Both the position numbers and the translations under genes were made by a program. This document shows, piece after piece, positions 55,874-64,000 of a DNA stretch of 64,000 bases (position 1 is its first letter; the number at the start of each line of letters is the position of its first letter). Under the pieces are notes generated by a model. That model ran no database searches. It saw only the letters and a list, made by a program, of their open reading frames with translations, and was not told the origin of the DNA. Source of the stretch: Fictibacillus sp. FJAT-27399 (GTDB taxonomy: Bacteria; Bacillota; Bacilli; Bacillales; Fictibacillaceae); contig NZ_LMVC01000001.1 of assembly GCF_001510655.1 (NCBI RefSeq), forward strand, positions 764,576 to 828,575. Direction: 5' to 3'.

Positions 55874-56458
55874 TCATTTTGTGTCCCATACGACGATGGA
55901 CTTAAAGGAGGTCAAAAAGGCTGTTACAGCTCCGGCGGTCAAAATGGTGATAAAAGAAAAAAGCAGGCGGCTGTCATGGAGAATGATCATACCTGCCGAA
56001 ATAATGACAGCATCCATGATGATCATTAAGAACCCAGCGTTAACGAGATACCATTTTGAAAGCAGAAGTGCTAAAAGATCCAAGCCTCCTACACACGTAT
56101 TGTGCCTCATCATGATACCGATTCCAGTTCCGATTAAAGACCCGCCGATCAGAGCACTCACAAAAATCCGCAAATGAAACATTTGCTGTATGGGAAGCAG
56201 GAAGTCAATAATAATCGAAGAAATGAGCATTCCAAACAGGCTGTTAAAAAAATAGGACTTATCAAATCGAAGGGCTAACAGAAAAACCGGTGCACTTAGA
56301 ATAATAATGGTCAAGCCAACTTTTACACCAAGTGTATAGTTCAGCAGCAGTGCCAAACCAATAAATCCTCCGTTCAAGATATGCATGGGCAGGATGAAGC
56401 CATTAATGCCAATTCCCAATAAAGTACTGCCGCAGCCGATGGCGAGCCATTTCATCAT
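55874..56458 (-). CDS. YitT/YczE-type membrane protein
   Basis: A ~194-aa protein with five to six membrane helices, matching the YitT-type membrane domain (GINGFILPMHILNGGFIGLA, RHNTCVGGLDLLALLLSKW). The C-terminal soluble DUF2179 domain of typical YitT proteins is missing, so the protein is of the short form. Function unknown. I choose the ATG at 56458 (MMKWLAIG). Further upstream ATGs at 56470 and 56497 are in frame but poorly spaced from GGAG. The start is uncertain. Confidence 0.8.
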   Translation of the reverse strand: MMKWLAIGCGSTLLGIGINGFILPMHILNGGFIGLALLLNYTLGVKVGLTIIILSAPVFLLALRFDKSYFFNSLFGMLISSIIIDFLLPIQQMFHLRIFVSALIGGSLIGTGIGIMMRHNTCVGGLDLLALLLSKWYLVNAGFLMIIMDAVIISAGMIILHDSRLLFSFITILTAGAVTAFLTSFKSIVVWDTK

Positions 56459-56596
56459 ATTATCTTTCATCTCCGAACAATGGTTTTTTACTACCATATG
56501 TACGAGCTTAAGAATTATGTTTCACCGGATGATAGGAGTATTATCCGGCTTACGATTGCTCAAACTACCCATATGTTGAACAATCGGAGAGCTGCC

Positions 56597-57489
56597 ATGA
56601 TTTGTCGTTCTAGTAAAGAGCTTAATCAATTAGTATTGGAAGCCAAGGACTGCACGAAGTTCGGTAAAGTAGCGGATTTCATACCTGCACTGAAAAAAGC
56701 AGATCCTGATGACTTATCTGTCGCCATCTACCACCCTGATGGTACATGTTTATCCGCAGGAGATGTACAATTGAAGATAACGCTTCAAAGCATTTCTAAA
56801 GTGCTGGCTCTCGCCCTCGCATTAATGGACTGCGGCGAAGATGAGGTATTTTGTAAAATCGGGTATGAGCCTACTGGAGATCCTTTCAATTCCATCGTAA
56901 AGCTGGAGGTCAGTAAACCTTCGAAACCGTAACTCACATGGTTAAAGGACATTCGGTCCATAGAGGGTTGAACGTCTTCTTCAATTTGTCAGGAAGCTGG
57001 CTGGGAATCCTTCCATCTCTCATTGTGAAGAAGTTGCTCTATCAGAGTTTGAGACCGCACATTTAAACCGTTCACTTTGTTATTTTATGAAGCAGCACGG
57101 CATCATTAATGAAGATGTGGATGATCTCATCTACCTTTATACAAAGCAATGCGCAATAGAAATGAATTGCCTTGATTTAGCGAAAATTGGCCTTGTTCTT
57201 GCCCTTGATGGTATTGACCCATTGACGAATAATCGGTTAATCCCCACGCATATCACTCGAATCTGCAAGACTTTAATGGTGACGTGCGGCATGTACAATG
57301 TCCGGCGAATTTGCCGTAAGAGTTGGGATTCCCGCGAAGAGCGGTGTTTCTGGAGGAATCATGGGTGCCGTGCCCAATCGGTTCGGCATCGGGATCTTTG
57401 GTGCGGCACTTGATGATAAAGGAAATAGCATAGCCGGACTTAAAATTCTGGAGATGCTTTCTAAACGATACGATCTAAGTATGTTTTAG
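56597..57489 (+). pseudogene. glsA: Glutaminase gene, decayed
   Basis: Pieces of a serine-dependent beta-lactamase-fold glutaminase lie in order but in different frames. GKVADFIPALKKADPDDLSV, LQSISKVLALAL (catalytic Ser) and EPTGDPFNSIVKLE end at a stop at 56930-56932. The segment that should contain the NAGA motif is deleted. A frame then gives LNVFFNL, another [20 protein letters not shown] and CYFMKQHG, continuing to [10 protein letters not shown]. After a second 2-nt loss comes [20 protein letters not shown] to the end. At least one internal deletion and two frameshifts mean this is a true pseudogene. Intact homologues make glutamate and ammonia from glutamine. Confidence 0.9.
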
Positions 57490-57501
57490 GACGAGCTATT
57501 T

Positions 57502-57534
57502 TACAGCCTTATTTACAATAGGGCTGTTTTTTTA
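57502..57534 (+). terminator. Terminator after the glsA remnant
   Basis: TACAGCCTTAT pairs with AATAGGGCTGT around a short loop, then T7. Confidence 0.8.
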
Positions 57535-57615
57535 TGTCGAATGGAGGGTATCTTAACAATATTTGATGGAGTAAATGTTTAATTACAATACTTTGCTAAT
57601 AAGGGGAAATCATTC

Positions 57616-58434
57616 ATGAGCCGAACACATGAGCAGCGAATTCAATTGCACGGTTTTAATAACCTGACCAAATCATTAAGCTTTAATATGTACGATATTT
57701 GCTACACGAAGACAAGGAAAGAGCGGGAAGCCTATATTGATTACATCGATGAAGAATACAGCGCTGAGCGGTTAACCGGCATTCTTCAGAAAGTGTCCGA
57801 CACGATTGGCGCGCACGTATTAAATATCGCTAAACAAGACTATGTTCCCCAAGGAGCCAGTGTAACATTATTAGTTTCTGAAGGCCCAATTGTCGAAGTG
57901 CCTACTGAAAATATTGATGAAACACCGGCAGCCATGCCTGAATCTGTAGTCATGCAGCTGGACAAAAGCCATTTAACCGTTCATACGTATCCCGAGTATC
58001 ATCCGGACGAAGGAATCAGCACCTTTAGAGCGGATATTGATGTTTCAACTTGCGGAGAGATTTCTCCTTTAAAAGCTTTAAATCATCTCATCGATTCCTT
58101 TGATACCGATATTATGACCGTCGACTACCGGGTTAGAGGATTCACAAGAGATATTAATGGCCAAAAGCTTTTTATTGATCATGACATATCTTCCATACAA
58201 AATTTTATCAGCGAGGATTTTAAAAACGAATTTGATATGATTGATTCAAACATCTATCAGGAAAATATTTTTCATACGAAATGCAAGCTGAAAAATTTTG
58301 ACCTGAACAATTACTTATTCGGGTACTCAAGGGATACACTGACCGAACAGGAACAAGCGGAAATCACCAAAAGAATTACCGAGGAGATGGATGAGATCTA
58401 TTTTGGAAGAAATATGAATCGGTTTTTAAAGTAG
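57616..58434 (+). CDS. speD: S-adenosylmethionine decarboxylase proenzyme, long (E. coli) type
   Basis: A 272-aa proenzyme that self-cleaves to make a pyruvoyl group and decarboxylates S-adenosylmethionine for spermidine synthesis. The cleavage and catalytic region is [18 protein letters not shown], with Ser in KSH as the pyruvoyl precursor, followed by [20 protein letters not shown]. The length and [17 protein letters not shown] start match the ~264-aa E. coli SpeD class, not the ~126-aa SpeH of B. subtilis. No speE gene is adjacent. AAGGGG lies ~10 nt upstream of the ATG. Confidence 0.93.
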   Translation: MSRTHEQRIQLHGFNNLTKSLSFNMYDICYTKTRKEREAYIDYIDEEYSAERLTGILQKVSDTIGAHVLNIAKQDYVPQGASVTLLVSEGPIVEVPTENIDETPAAMPESVVMQLDKSHLTVHTYPEYHPDEGISTFRADIDVSTCGEISPLKALNHLIDSFDTDIMTVDYRVRGFTRDINGQKLFIDHDISSIQNFISEDFKNEFDMIDSNIYQENIFHTKCKLKNFDLNNYLFGYSRDTLTEQEQAEITKRITEEMDEIYFGRNMNRFLK

Positions 58435-58519
58435 GTTTTGTAAAAGCATTTTGTTGATTTTATCAGGCCTTCTTCTATCAACTTAATTCCAACATCATTG
58501 TTAACAAAGCGTTAAAGTG

Positions 58520-58550
58520 AAAAAGAGACCCGAATGGGGTCTCTTTTTTT
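58520..58550. terminator. Bidirectional terminator between speD and SASP gene
   Basis: AAAAAGAGACCC pairs with GGGTCTCTTTTT around GAATG, with A- and T-runs on both sides. Confidence 0.9.
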
Positions 58551-58560
58551 GAAATCAACA

Positions 58561-58752
58561 CTATCGGGGCTGATTTCCAAGCTGCTGTTCTGCCATGGAA
58601 ATGAGACGTTTTGTCATCTCTCCGCCTACAGATCCATTAGCCCGTGCGGTCGTATCTGCACCAAGCTTCACTCCAAACTCATTGGCGATTTCCTCTTTCA
58701 TCCGATTTAACGCATTCTCAGAACCAGGTACCAAAAGTTTGTTTCTTGCCAT
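58561..58752 (-). CDS. Alpha/beta-type small acid-soluble spore protein
   Basis: A 63-aa DNA-binding spore protein. [20 protein letters not shown], then the germination-protease site region [20 protein letters not shown], and the conserved [16 protein letters not shown]. It saturates and protects spore DNA and is degraded by GPR at germination. ATG 58752 follows GGGGGTG at 7 nt. A longer reading of six residues begins inside that site. It should be made in the forespore under SigG, but no clear SigG promoter could be placed. An 18-bp dyad GAGCAG-N6-CTGCTC lies at 58776-58793 in its leader. Confidence 0.95.
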   Translation of the reverse strand: MARNKLLVPGSENALNRMKEEIANEFGVKLGADTTARANGSVGGEMTKRLISMAEQQLGNQPR

Positions 58753-58941
58753 GATGCAACACCCCCGCATAGAATTGAGCAGACAATGCTGCTCGTCTAT
58801 TAAGGTTTCCGAAAATGAAAAAAGGCATTCGTTTTTCAGATCCTTGCAACTGTTTAAAAGTAAAACATTGGCTCCTGAAAATCAGCAGCGTTATAATGGA
58901 TTCATAAATAAGCATAAGGTAGTTAAAAAGGATGATGCAGT

Positions 58942-59511
58942 ATGGATATTTTTGAAGCGATTAAAACAAGGAGAAGCATAGGTTCGGTTAAGGATGATCC
59001 AGTTCCCGATCATCTTATCGAAAAAATTTTAGAAGCAGGAACATATGCTCCAAACCACCACCGTACGAATCCTTGGAGATTCTTTGTCATCAGCGAAGCA
59101 GGGAGAAACAAGCTTGGAGAGCTTCTGGCAGAAATCACAAAGTCTGCAATGAATGAACCACTGTCAGAAGAGGATCAGCAAAAATTGGAGAGGGTAAAGA
59201 AAAAACCTCTTCGTGCACCGGTTATTATTGCGGTAGGAGTAGAGCCGGGAGATCACCAAAAAGTGATTCATAAGGAGGAAACAGCAGCTGTCAGTGCCTC
59301 TATTCAAAATATGCTGCTTGCTGCCCATGCGCTCGGTCTTGGGGCTGTTTGGCGCACAGGCACGATTTGTTATGACGACAGAGTAAGGTCTTATTTCGGC
59401 CTCTCAGACAAAGGTGAAATGGCTGGATTTATCTATCTTGGCTATCCAAATAAAGCGCCTGCGGCTATCAAAAAACAACCCTATCAGGAAATCACCGAGT
59501 GGTTAAAATAG
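58942..59511 (+). CDS. Nitroreductase-family FMN oxidoreductase (YdjA-like)
   Basis: A 189-aa protein starting MDIFEAIKTRRSIGSVKDDP, the typical FMN-binding RRS motif, followed by APNHHRTNPWRFFVIS, SIQNMLLAAHALGLGAVWRT and a C-terminal IYLGYPNKAP. It belongs to the minimal YdjA branch of nitroreductases, homodimeric FMN enzymes that reduce nitro or quinone compounds with NAD(P)H. AAAAAGGATG lies before the ATG. Monocistronic with a terminator. Confidence 0.9.
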   Translation: MDIFEAIKTRRSIGSVKDDPVPDHLIEKILEAGTYAPNHHRTNPWRFFVISEAGRNKLGELLAEITKSAMNEPLSEEDQQKLERVKKKPLRAPVIIAVGVEPGDHQKVIHKEETAAVSASIQNMLLAAHALGLGAVWRTGTICYDDRVRSYFGLSDKGEMAGFIYLGYPNKAPAAIKKQPYQEITEWLK

Positions 59512-59522
59512 TCGATTACAAC

Positions 59523-59558
59523 ACGAAGAGAAGCCAACACGTTTCTCTTCGTTTTTTT
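59523..59558 (+). terminator. Terminator after the nitroreductase gene
   Basis: ACGAAGAGAA (59523-59532) pairs with TTCTCTTCGT (59543-59552), followed by T6. Confidence 0.88.
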
Positions 59559-59625
59559 ATGGAGGAAAACAGGGTAAAGGTACTTTGTATGAATTGGTTT
59601 GACTAAATGAGAGAGGATGAACAAT

Positions 59626-60619
<994 letters not shown>

Positions 60620-60635
60620 AGCAGAGTACGCAAAT

Positions 60636-60674
60636 AAATGGCGGCTTACTTCATAAGGAGGAGCTGCCATTTTT
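60636..60674 (+). terminator. Terminator after the aldo/keto reductase
   Basis: AAATGGCGGC (60636-60645) pairs with GCTGCCATTT (60663-60672), one wobble, then T-rich. Confidence 0.8.
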
Positions 60675-60713
60675 GTGTTAAGATAGGTTCATTATTATAA
60701 AGCAGGTGTTTTC

Positions 60714-61066
60714 ATGAAAAACAGATTCTCCATTGGCCAGATGGCTAAACTTCACAACATCCCCTTAAAACGCTGCGCTATTATGACGAAATCGGTTTAT
60801 TTACGCCAGTGAATGTTGATCCCGTTTCTGGTTATCGCTACTACTCCATTGAGCAATTCGAACTGTTGGACATCATTTATTATTTAAAATCTATGGGAGT
60901 CCCACTCAAGCAGATCAAGCTCCAGCTCGAAAAACGAAACCTGGATTCATTCCTGGACATTCTTCAGAAACACAAAGAAGATGCTGAAGAAAAAATAAGA
61001 GAGCTGGAATCGATCAGTAAGCACCGTATAACCGAATCGAAAGGGAAGAGCCATGAATCAAACTAA
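60714..61066 (+). pseudogene. MerR-family regulator gene with one-base deletion
   Basis: ATG 60714 reads MKNRFSIGQMAKLHNIPLK, the start of a MerR winged helix, then falls out of frame. Restoring one A in the AAAA run at 60766-60769 gives IPLKTLRYYDEIGLFTPVNV and continues DPVSGYRYYSIEQFELLDII into the coiled-coil dimerisation region (ISKHRITESKGKSHESN). The total would be 117 aa, without a distinct effector domain. Its 3' end overlaps the MFS exporter gene by 14 nt, so in intact form it would be co-translated with, and probably regulate, that exporter. A homopolymer deletion could also be a sequencing error. Confidence 0.85.
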
Positions 61067-62291
61067 TCCAGAAAATTCACCTTATTCAGCTATTCAACAA
61101 TCCAGCACATCCAAAAGGCTCTGGCTTGCATTAATTTTAGGCTCGATGACGGCCATCGGTCCATTATCCATTGATATGTATCTGCCTGCTTTACCTAATC
61201 TAACAAAAGAGCTGAGTACCACCTCTTCAGCCGCACAGCTCAGTCTCACTGCCTGCTTGTTGGGGATTGCCGTGGGGCAATTGTTTGTAGGTCCTATCAG
61301 TGACAGAAGAGGAAGGAAGAGCCCGCTGCAGATCGCCCTGGGGCTATATGCCGTTTCTTCTTTGCTCTGTGTTTTTGCTCCCAATATCAGTATTCTCATT
61401 TTCCTTAGATTTGTTCAGGGAGCTTCAGGAGCCGGTGGCATTGTCATATCCAGAGCCATGGTCCGAGATCTTTTTTCCGGCCCGGATATGACGAAGTTCG
61501 TTTCTTTATTGATGCTGATTAACGGTATCGCTCCGATCCTGGCTCCTGTGGCAGGAGGACAATTATTGCAGTTCACCTCATGGAGAGGCGTGTTTATTGT
61601 TCTTTGTGTCTTAAGTCTGCTTATGCTGCTTGCTGCCTTCTTTGGTTTGCAAGAAACGCTTTCAGCAGAGAATCAGACATCTGGCGGGATCAAACAGACG
61701 CTTATGACTTACAAAAAACTGCTGAGTGACCGTGTTTTTATGGGGTATGCAGCCTCACAGGGGCTTGTCATGGCAGCTATGTTCGCCTATATTTCAGGAT
61801 CTCCTTTCGTCATTCAAAATTTGTTCGGTGCCTCACCACAAGCGTTCAGTGTGTTTTTTGCAATCAATGGAGTTGGAATTATCATCGCCAGCCAGATTGC
61901 TGGAGAACTTGCAGGAAAAGTCAGCGAAACGGCACTATTGCGAAGCGGGTTGCTGATTGCGTTAGGAGGCAGTATCCTAATGGTCATCGTAAGTCTTGCA
62001 ACGAAAAGCTTATTCGGCTTGCTCATTTCCTTATTTTTAACGGTATCAAGCGTAGGAATCGTCAGTACGGCCAGTTTTTCACTCGCTATGCAGAATCAGC
62101 AAAAGGCAGCAGGGAGTGCTTCTGCGCTGCTAGGGCTGCTGCCTTTTATACTTGGTGGTATTGCAGCACCATTGGTTGGGCTCTGGGGAAGTAATCCTGC
62201 TGGTTCAATGGCTTTCATCATTGCACTGTGTGAAGCAGTAGCTCTTGTTTTATATTTCTTTTTAACGAAAAAAGTGAAAGAAAACGTGTAA
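61053..62291 (+). CDS. Bcr/CflA-type MFS drug exporter
   Basis: A 412-aa major facilitator with about 12 membrane helices. SIDMYLPALPNLTKEL in helix 1, the loop motif GPISDRRGRKSPLQIAL after helix 2, and the Bcr/CflA signature FVQGASGAGGIVISRAMVRD in helix 4 identify the bicyclomycin/chloramphenicol/sulfonamide exporter branch (DHA1). Substrate unknown. The start overlaps the MerR gene. The ribosome site GGGAAGAG lies within it. A bidirectional terminator follows. Confidence 0.93.
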   Translation: MNQTNPENSPYSAIQQSSTSKRLWLALILGSMTAIGPLSIDMYLPALPNLTKELSTTSSAAQLSLTACLLGIAVGQLFVGPISDRRGRKSPLQIALGLYAVSSLLCVFAPNISILIFLRFVQGASGAGGIVISRAMVRDLFSGPDMTKFVSLLMLINGIAPILAPVAGGQLLQFTSWRGVFIVLCVLSLLMLLAAFFGLQETLSAENQTSGGIKQTLMTYKKLLSDRVFMGYAASQGLVMAAMFAYISGSPFVIQNLFGASPQAFSVFFAINGVGIIIASQIAGELAGKVSETALLRSGLLIALGGSILMVIVSLATKSLFGLLISLFLTVSSVGIVSTASFSLAMQNQQKAAGSASALLGLLPFILGGIAAPLVGLWGSNPAGSMAFIIALCEAVALVLYFFLTKKVKENV

Positions 62292-62318
62292 AAGCCAGTC
62301 CTTTTTAGGATTGGCTTT
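62291..62318. terminator. Bidirectional terminator
   Basis: AAAGCCAGTCC (62291-62301) pairs with GGATTGGCTTT (62308-62318), one wobble, between converging genes. It overlaps the end of the minus-strand CDS. Confidence 0.85.
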
Positions 62319-62619
62319 CTCTTTTATAGAGACTTATGCTTCCATTTTGTTTGATGAAGAAGACATGGTCTCCCTTCTTTATAGAATTAAAATCCAGTGA
62401 CGAAACAGAAACAGCCTGGCCTGATGAAAGGCGAATGGTATAGTTGGGCAGGCTTTGAATATTTGTTCCTCTTTCTACCGCTTTTTCTGAGTAATCCTTT
62501 TCAAGCACACGGCCTTCAAATTCAGAAAATTTAAACTGTCCCTGTACAAAGTCTGACCACGCGAAATAAAGAAAGAAGACAGCCACGGTCCACAGAATGA
62601 TGATCTTTGGTTTGCTCAA
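62305..62619 (-). CDS. Small membrane-anchored protein of unknown function
   Basis: A 104-aa protein with one N-terminal membrane helix (IIILWTVAVFFLYFAW) and an outward soluble domain of strands (FEGRVLEKDYSEKAVERG, YTIRLSSGQAVSVSSLDF, KGDHVFFIKQNGSISLYKRE) resembling a small OB- or SH3-like fold. TTG 62619 is preferred because GGAGG lies 6-7 nt upstream. GTG 62628 overlaps that site. No family recognised. It converges on the MFS gene. Confidence 0.65.
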   Translation of the reverse strand: MSKPKIIILWTVAVFFLYFAWSDFVQGQFKFSEFEGRVLEKDYSEKAVERGTNIQSLPNYTIRLSSGQAVSVSSLDFNSIKKGDHVFFIKQNGSISLYKRESQS

Positions 62620-62697
62620 AGCTTCCACCTCCGGGATTAGTATTTCCTATACCCGAATTAATTACATAAGGCTGTTTTCGTATTCTTTGTTGCTATT

Positions 62698-62842
62698 GGG
62701 GGTGCTGATTTCCGTTCCAGGCTGCTCGCTTTCCACGGGGCGCGCGGTGAGCCTCCTCCTGCGCAGGCGCCTGTGGGTCTCACCCGTCCCGCTTCTCCCG
62801 CAGGAGTCTCGCACCTTCCACTCCAATCAACTTATCAATGGA
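62698..62842 (+). repeat. Repeat family A, copy 3 (partial)
   Basis: Shares the core of copies 1 and 2, including TTTCCGTTCCAGGCTGCTCG, the GGTGAGCCTC block and GCAGGAGTCTCGCACCTTCC, but lacks the GGGGCTGTCC inverted ends. It lies in the 62620-63018 gap, whose remaining part holds the acyl-CoA dehydrogenase promoter. Confidence 0.8.
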
Positions 62843-62938
62843 GTCTTTACAAAAATGTTCCGTAAGCAACAATCTTTTAGTAAAGAGCCTTACATAAAGG
62901 ACTTTCTTATTAATTTTTTGAATAATAAGTTTATTTTA

Positions 62939-62997
62939 TTGATAATTTTACCGAAAAGAGTATACTTTAGATAATCTAACATACCGACCGGTTAGTA
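62939..62997 (+). promoter_or_regulatory. Promoter and TetR-type operator for the acyl-CoA dehydrogenase gene
   Basis: TTGATA (62939-62944), a 16-bp spacer and TATACT (62961-62966) form a good SigA promoter. TACCGACCGGTTAGTA (62982-62997) is a near-palindrome centred on ACCGGT, placed just downstream of the start, in the style of TetR-family fatty-acid regulators. The repressor is not in the window. Confidence 0.65.
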
Positions 62998-63018
62998 AGT
63001 TGAGAGGAGATGAAGATT

Positions 63019-64000
63019 TTGGATTTTTCGTATTCTGAAAAAGTGAAAGACTTGCAGAAAAGGATCATCTTTTTTATGGAACAGTATGTATATCCGAATG
63101 AGGCTCTTTATGAAGAACAGCTTAATAAGCAAAAGGACCGATGGAGCGCAGTTCCGCCGATAATGGAAGAATTGAAAGTAAAAGCGAGAAAAGAAGGCTT
63201 ATGGAATCTGTTCTTGCCTGACAGTGAAGATGGAGCTGGACTTACCAGTCAGGAGTATGCCCCGCTATGTGAAATTATGGGACGATCCCTCATTGGGCCA
63301 GAAGCCTTTAACTGCAGTGCACCTGATACAGGAAATATGGAGGTACTTGTCCGCTATGGAACGGAAAAACAGAAAGAGTCGTGGCTCAAGCCCCTTTTAG
63401 AAGGGACGATCAGATCCTGTTTTTCCATGACAGAACCCGAAGTCGCTTCCTCGGATGCCACGAATATTGAAGCACGCATTGAAAAGGATGGAGATGAATA
63501 TGTCATCAACGGACGGAAATGGTGGTCATCCGGAGCCGGGGATCCTCGATGCAAAATTGCTATCGTGATGGGAAAGACCAATCCAGGTGCGAACCGGCAT
63601 GAGCAGCAATCCATGATTCTTGTGCCTTTGGATACCCCTGGGGTGAAGGTGGAAAGGATGCTTTCCGTTTTCGGTTATGATCATGCTCCGCATGGACATG
63701 GAGAAATCACCTATGAAAATGTACGAGTGCCGGCTGAGAATATCATCTGGGGTGAAGGGAAAGGATTTGCTATCGCTCAAGGAAGGCTTGGACCGGGAAG
63801 GATACATCACTGCATGCGGCTGATCGGAGCAGCAGAAAGAGCGCTTGAAGAATTATGTAAGCGCGTTCAAAAACGGACAGCCTTCGGAAAACCAATTGCA
63901 AATCAAGGAGTAATCCGTGAATGGATCGCTGATTCAAGGATTGAAATTGAACAAGCCAGGCTCCTGACCTTAAAAGCAGCATATATGATGGACACCGTCG
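63019..64000 (+). CDS. Acyl-CoA dehydrogenase, N-terminal part
   Basis: The frame runs open to the window edge, giving at least 327 residues. TTG 63019 ([20 protein letters not shown]) is chosen because GAGAGGAG lies ~9 nt upstream. ATG 63010 would abut it. The helical N-domain, the FAD-contacting [19 protein letters not shown], the middle beta-domain ([20 protein letters not shown]) and the start of the C-terminal helices ([20 protein letters not shown]) match the longer ACAD10/11-like branch. It catalyses the first oxidation of acyl-CoA beta-oxidation. The active-site base lies beyond or near the end and cannot be checked. Confidence 0.92.
   Translation, partial: MDFSYSEKVKDLQKRIIFFMEQYVYPNEALYEEQLNKQKDRWSAVPPIMEELKVKARKEGLWNLFLPDSEDGAGLTSQEYAPLCEIMGRSLIGPEAFNCSAPDTGNMEVLVRYGTEKQKESWLKPLLEGTIRSCFSMTEPEVASSDATNIEARIEKDGDEYVINGRKWWSSGAGDPRCKIAIVMGKTNPGANRHEQQSMILVPLDTPGVKVERMLSVFGYDHAPHGHGEITYENVRVPAENIIWGEGKGFAIAQGRLGPGRIHHCMRLIGAAERALEELCKRVQKRTAFGKPIANQGVIREWIADSRIEIEQARLLTLKAAYMMDTV

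Overview
The window looks like ordinary chromosome from a spore-forming, low-to-moderate GC member of the Bacillaceae. The evidence is an alpha/beta-type small acid-soluble spore protein gene, a SigB-type promoter, CcpA cre boxes, Bacillus-style strong Shine-Dalgarno sites, TTG/GTG starts, and close homologues of B. subtilis OdhAB, DctBSR, GltC/GltAB, PatB, YhfW, YjgC/YjgD, YhfH, PpaC, YukJ and CatE. The genus cannot be fixed from sequence alone. Fictibacillus-like bacilli would fit. I see no rRNA, tRNA, CRISPR array, prophage or intact insertion sequence.

Layout. 1-6.9 kb: the end of a RarD/EamA permease, the 2-oxoglutarate dehydrogenase operon odhAB, a small DUF2584-like gene and a stand-alone Mur-ligase paralogue. 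6.9-11.8 kb: C4-dicarboxylate sensing and uptake (dctB divergent from dctS-dctR-dctA). 12-21.5 kb: small genes, a HAD phosphatase, recQ, an NlpC/P60 wall hydrolase, a YhfW-type FAD/Rieske protein, a class I amidotransferase, a frameshifted secreted protein, a CBS/ACT-like sensor and a secreted M1 peptidase. 21.8-30.6 kb: D-serine dehydratase, then a sugar-responsive locus made of a membrane-anchored sugar-binding protein, a YesM-type kinase, a YesN-type regulator, and an ABC importer without its own ATPase. 30.7-34.9 kb: thioesterase, EgtB, a thioredoxin-reductase-like flavoprotein and PatB.

35-41.5 kb: a GNAT protein, a SigB-controlled general stress protein, a broken RsbR-like plus intact RsbS-like stressosome pair with no RsbT next to it, a repeat element, and the formate dehydrogenase pair. 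41.5-51.3 kb: a 33-aa gene, gltC divergent from gltAB, yhfH, ppaC and yukJ. 51.3-64 kb: mostly oxidoreductases and detoxification (CAP lipoprotein, OYE-type and MDR-type enzymes, catE, nitroreductase, aldo/keto reductase, MFS exporter). This part also holds speD, an SASP gene, a decayed glutaminase and the start of an acyl-CoA dehydrogenase.

Three features stand out. First, at least six genes carry reading-frame breaks: the secreted protein near 18.7 kb, the RsbR-like gene, a small ORF near 54.8 kb, glsA, the aldo/keto reductase, and the MerR gene. The aldo/keto reductase break is an exact 7-bp tandem duplication and glsA is clearly decayed. The other breaks could be real mutations or assembly errors. 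Second, two families of short non-coding repeats with inverted ends recur between genes. Third, several intergenic regions have well-formed operators: tandem repeats plus a double cre palindrome at dctA, AraC-type direct repeats plus cre at the sugar importer, and dyads at catE, yhfH and the acyl-CoA dehydrogenase gene.
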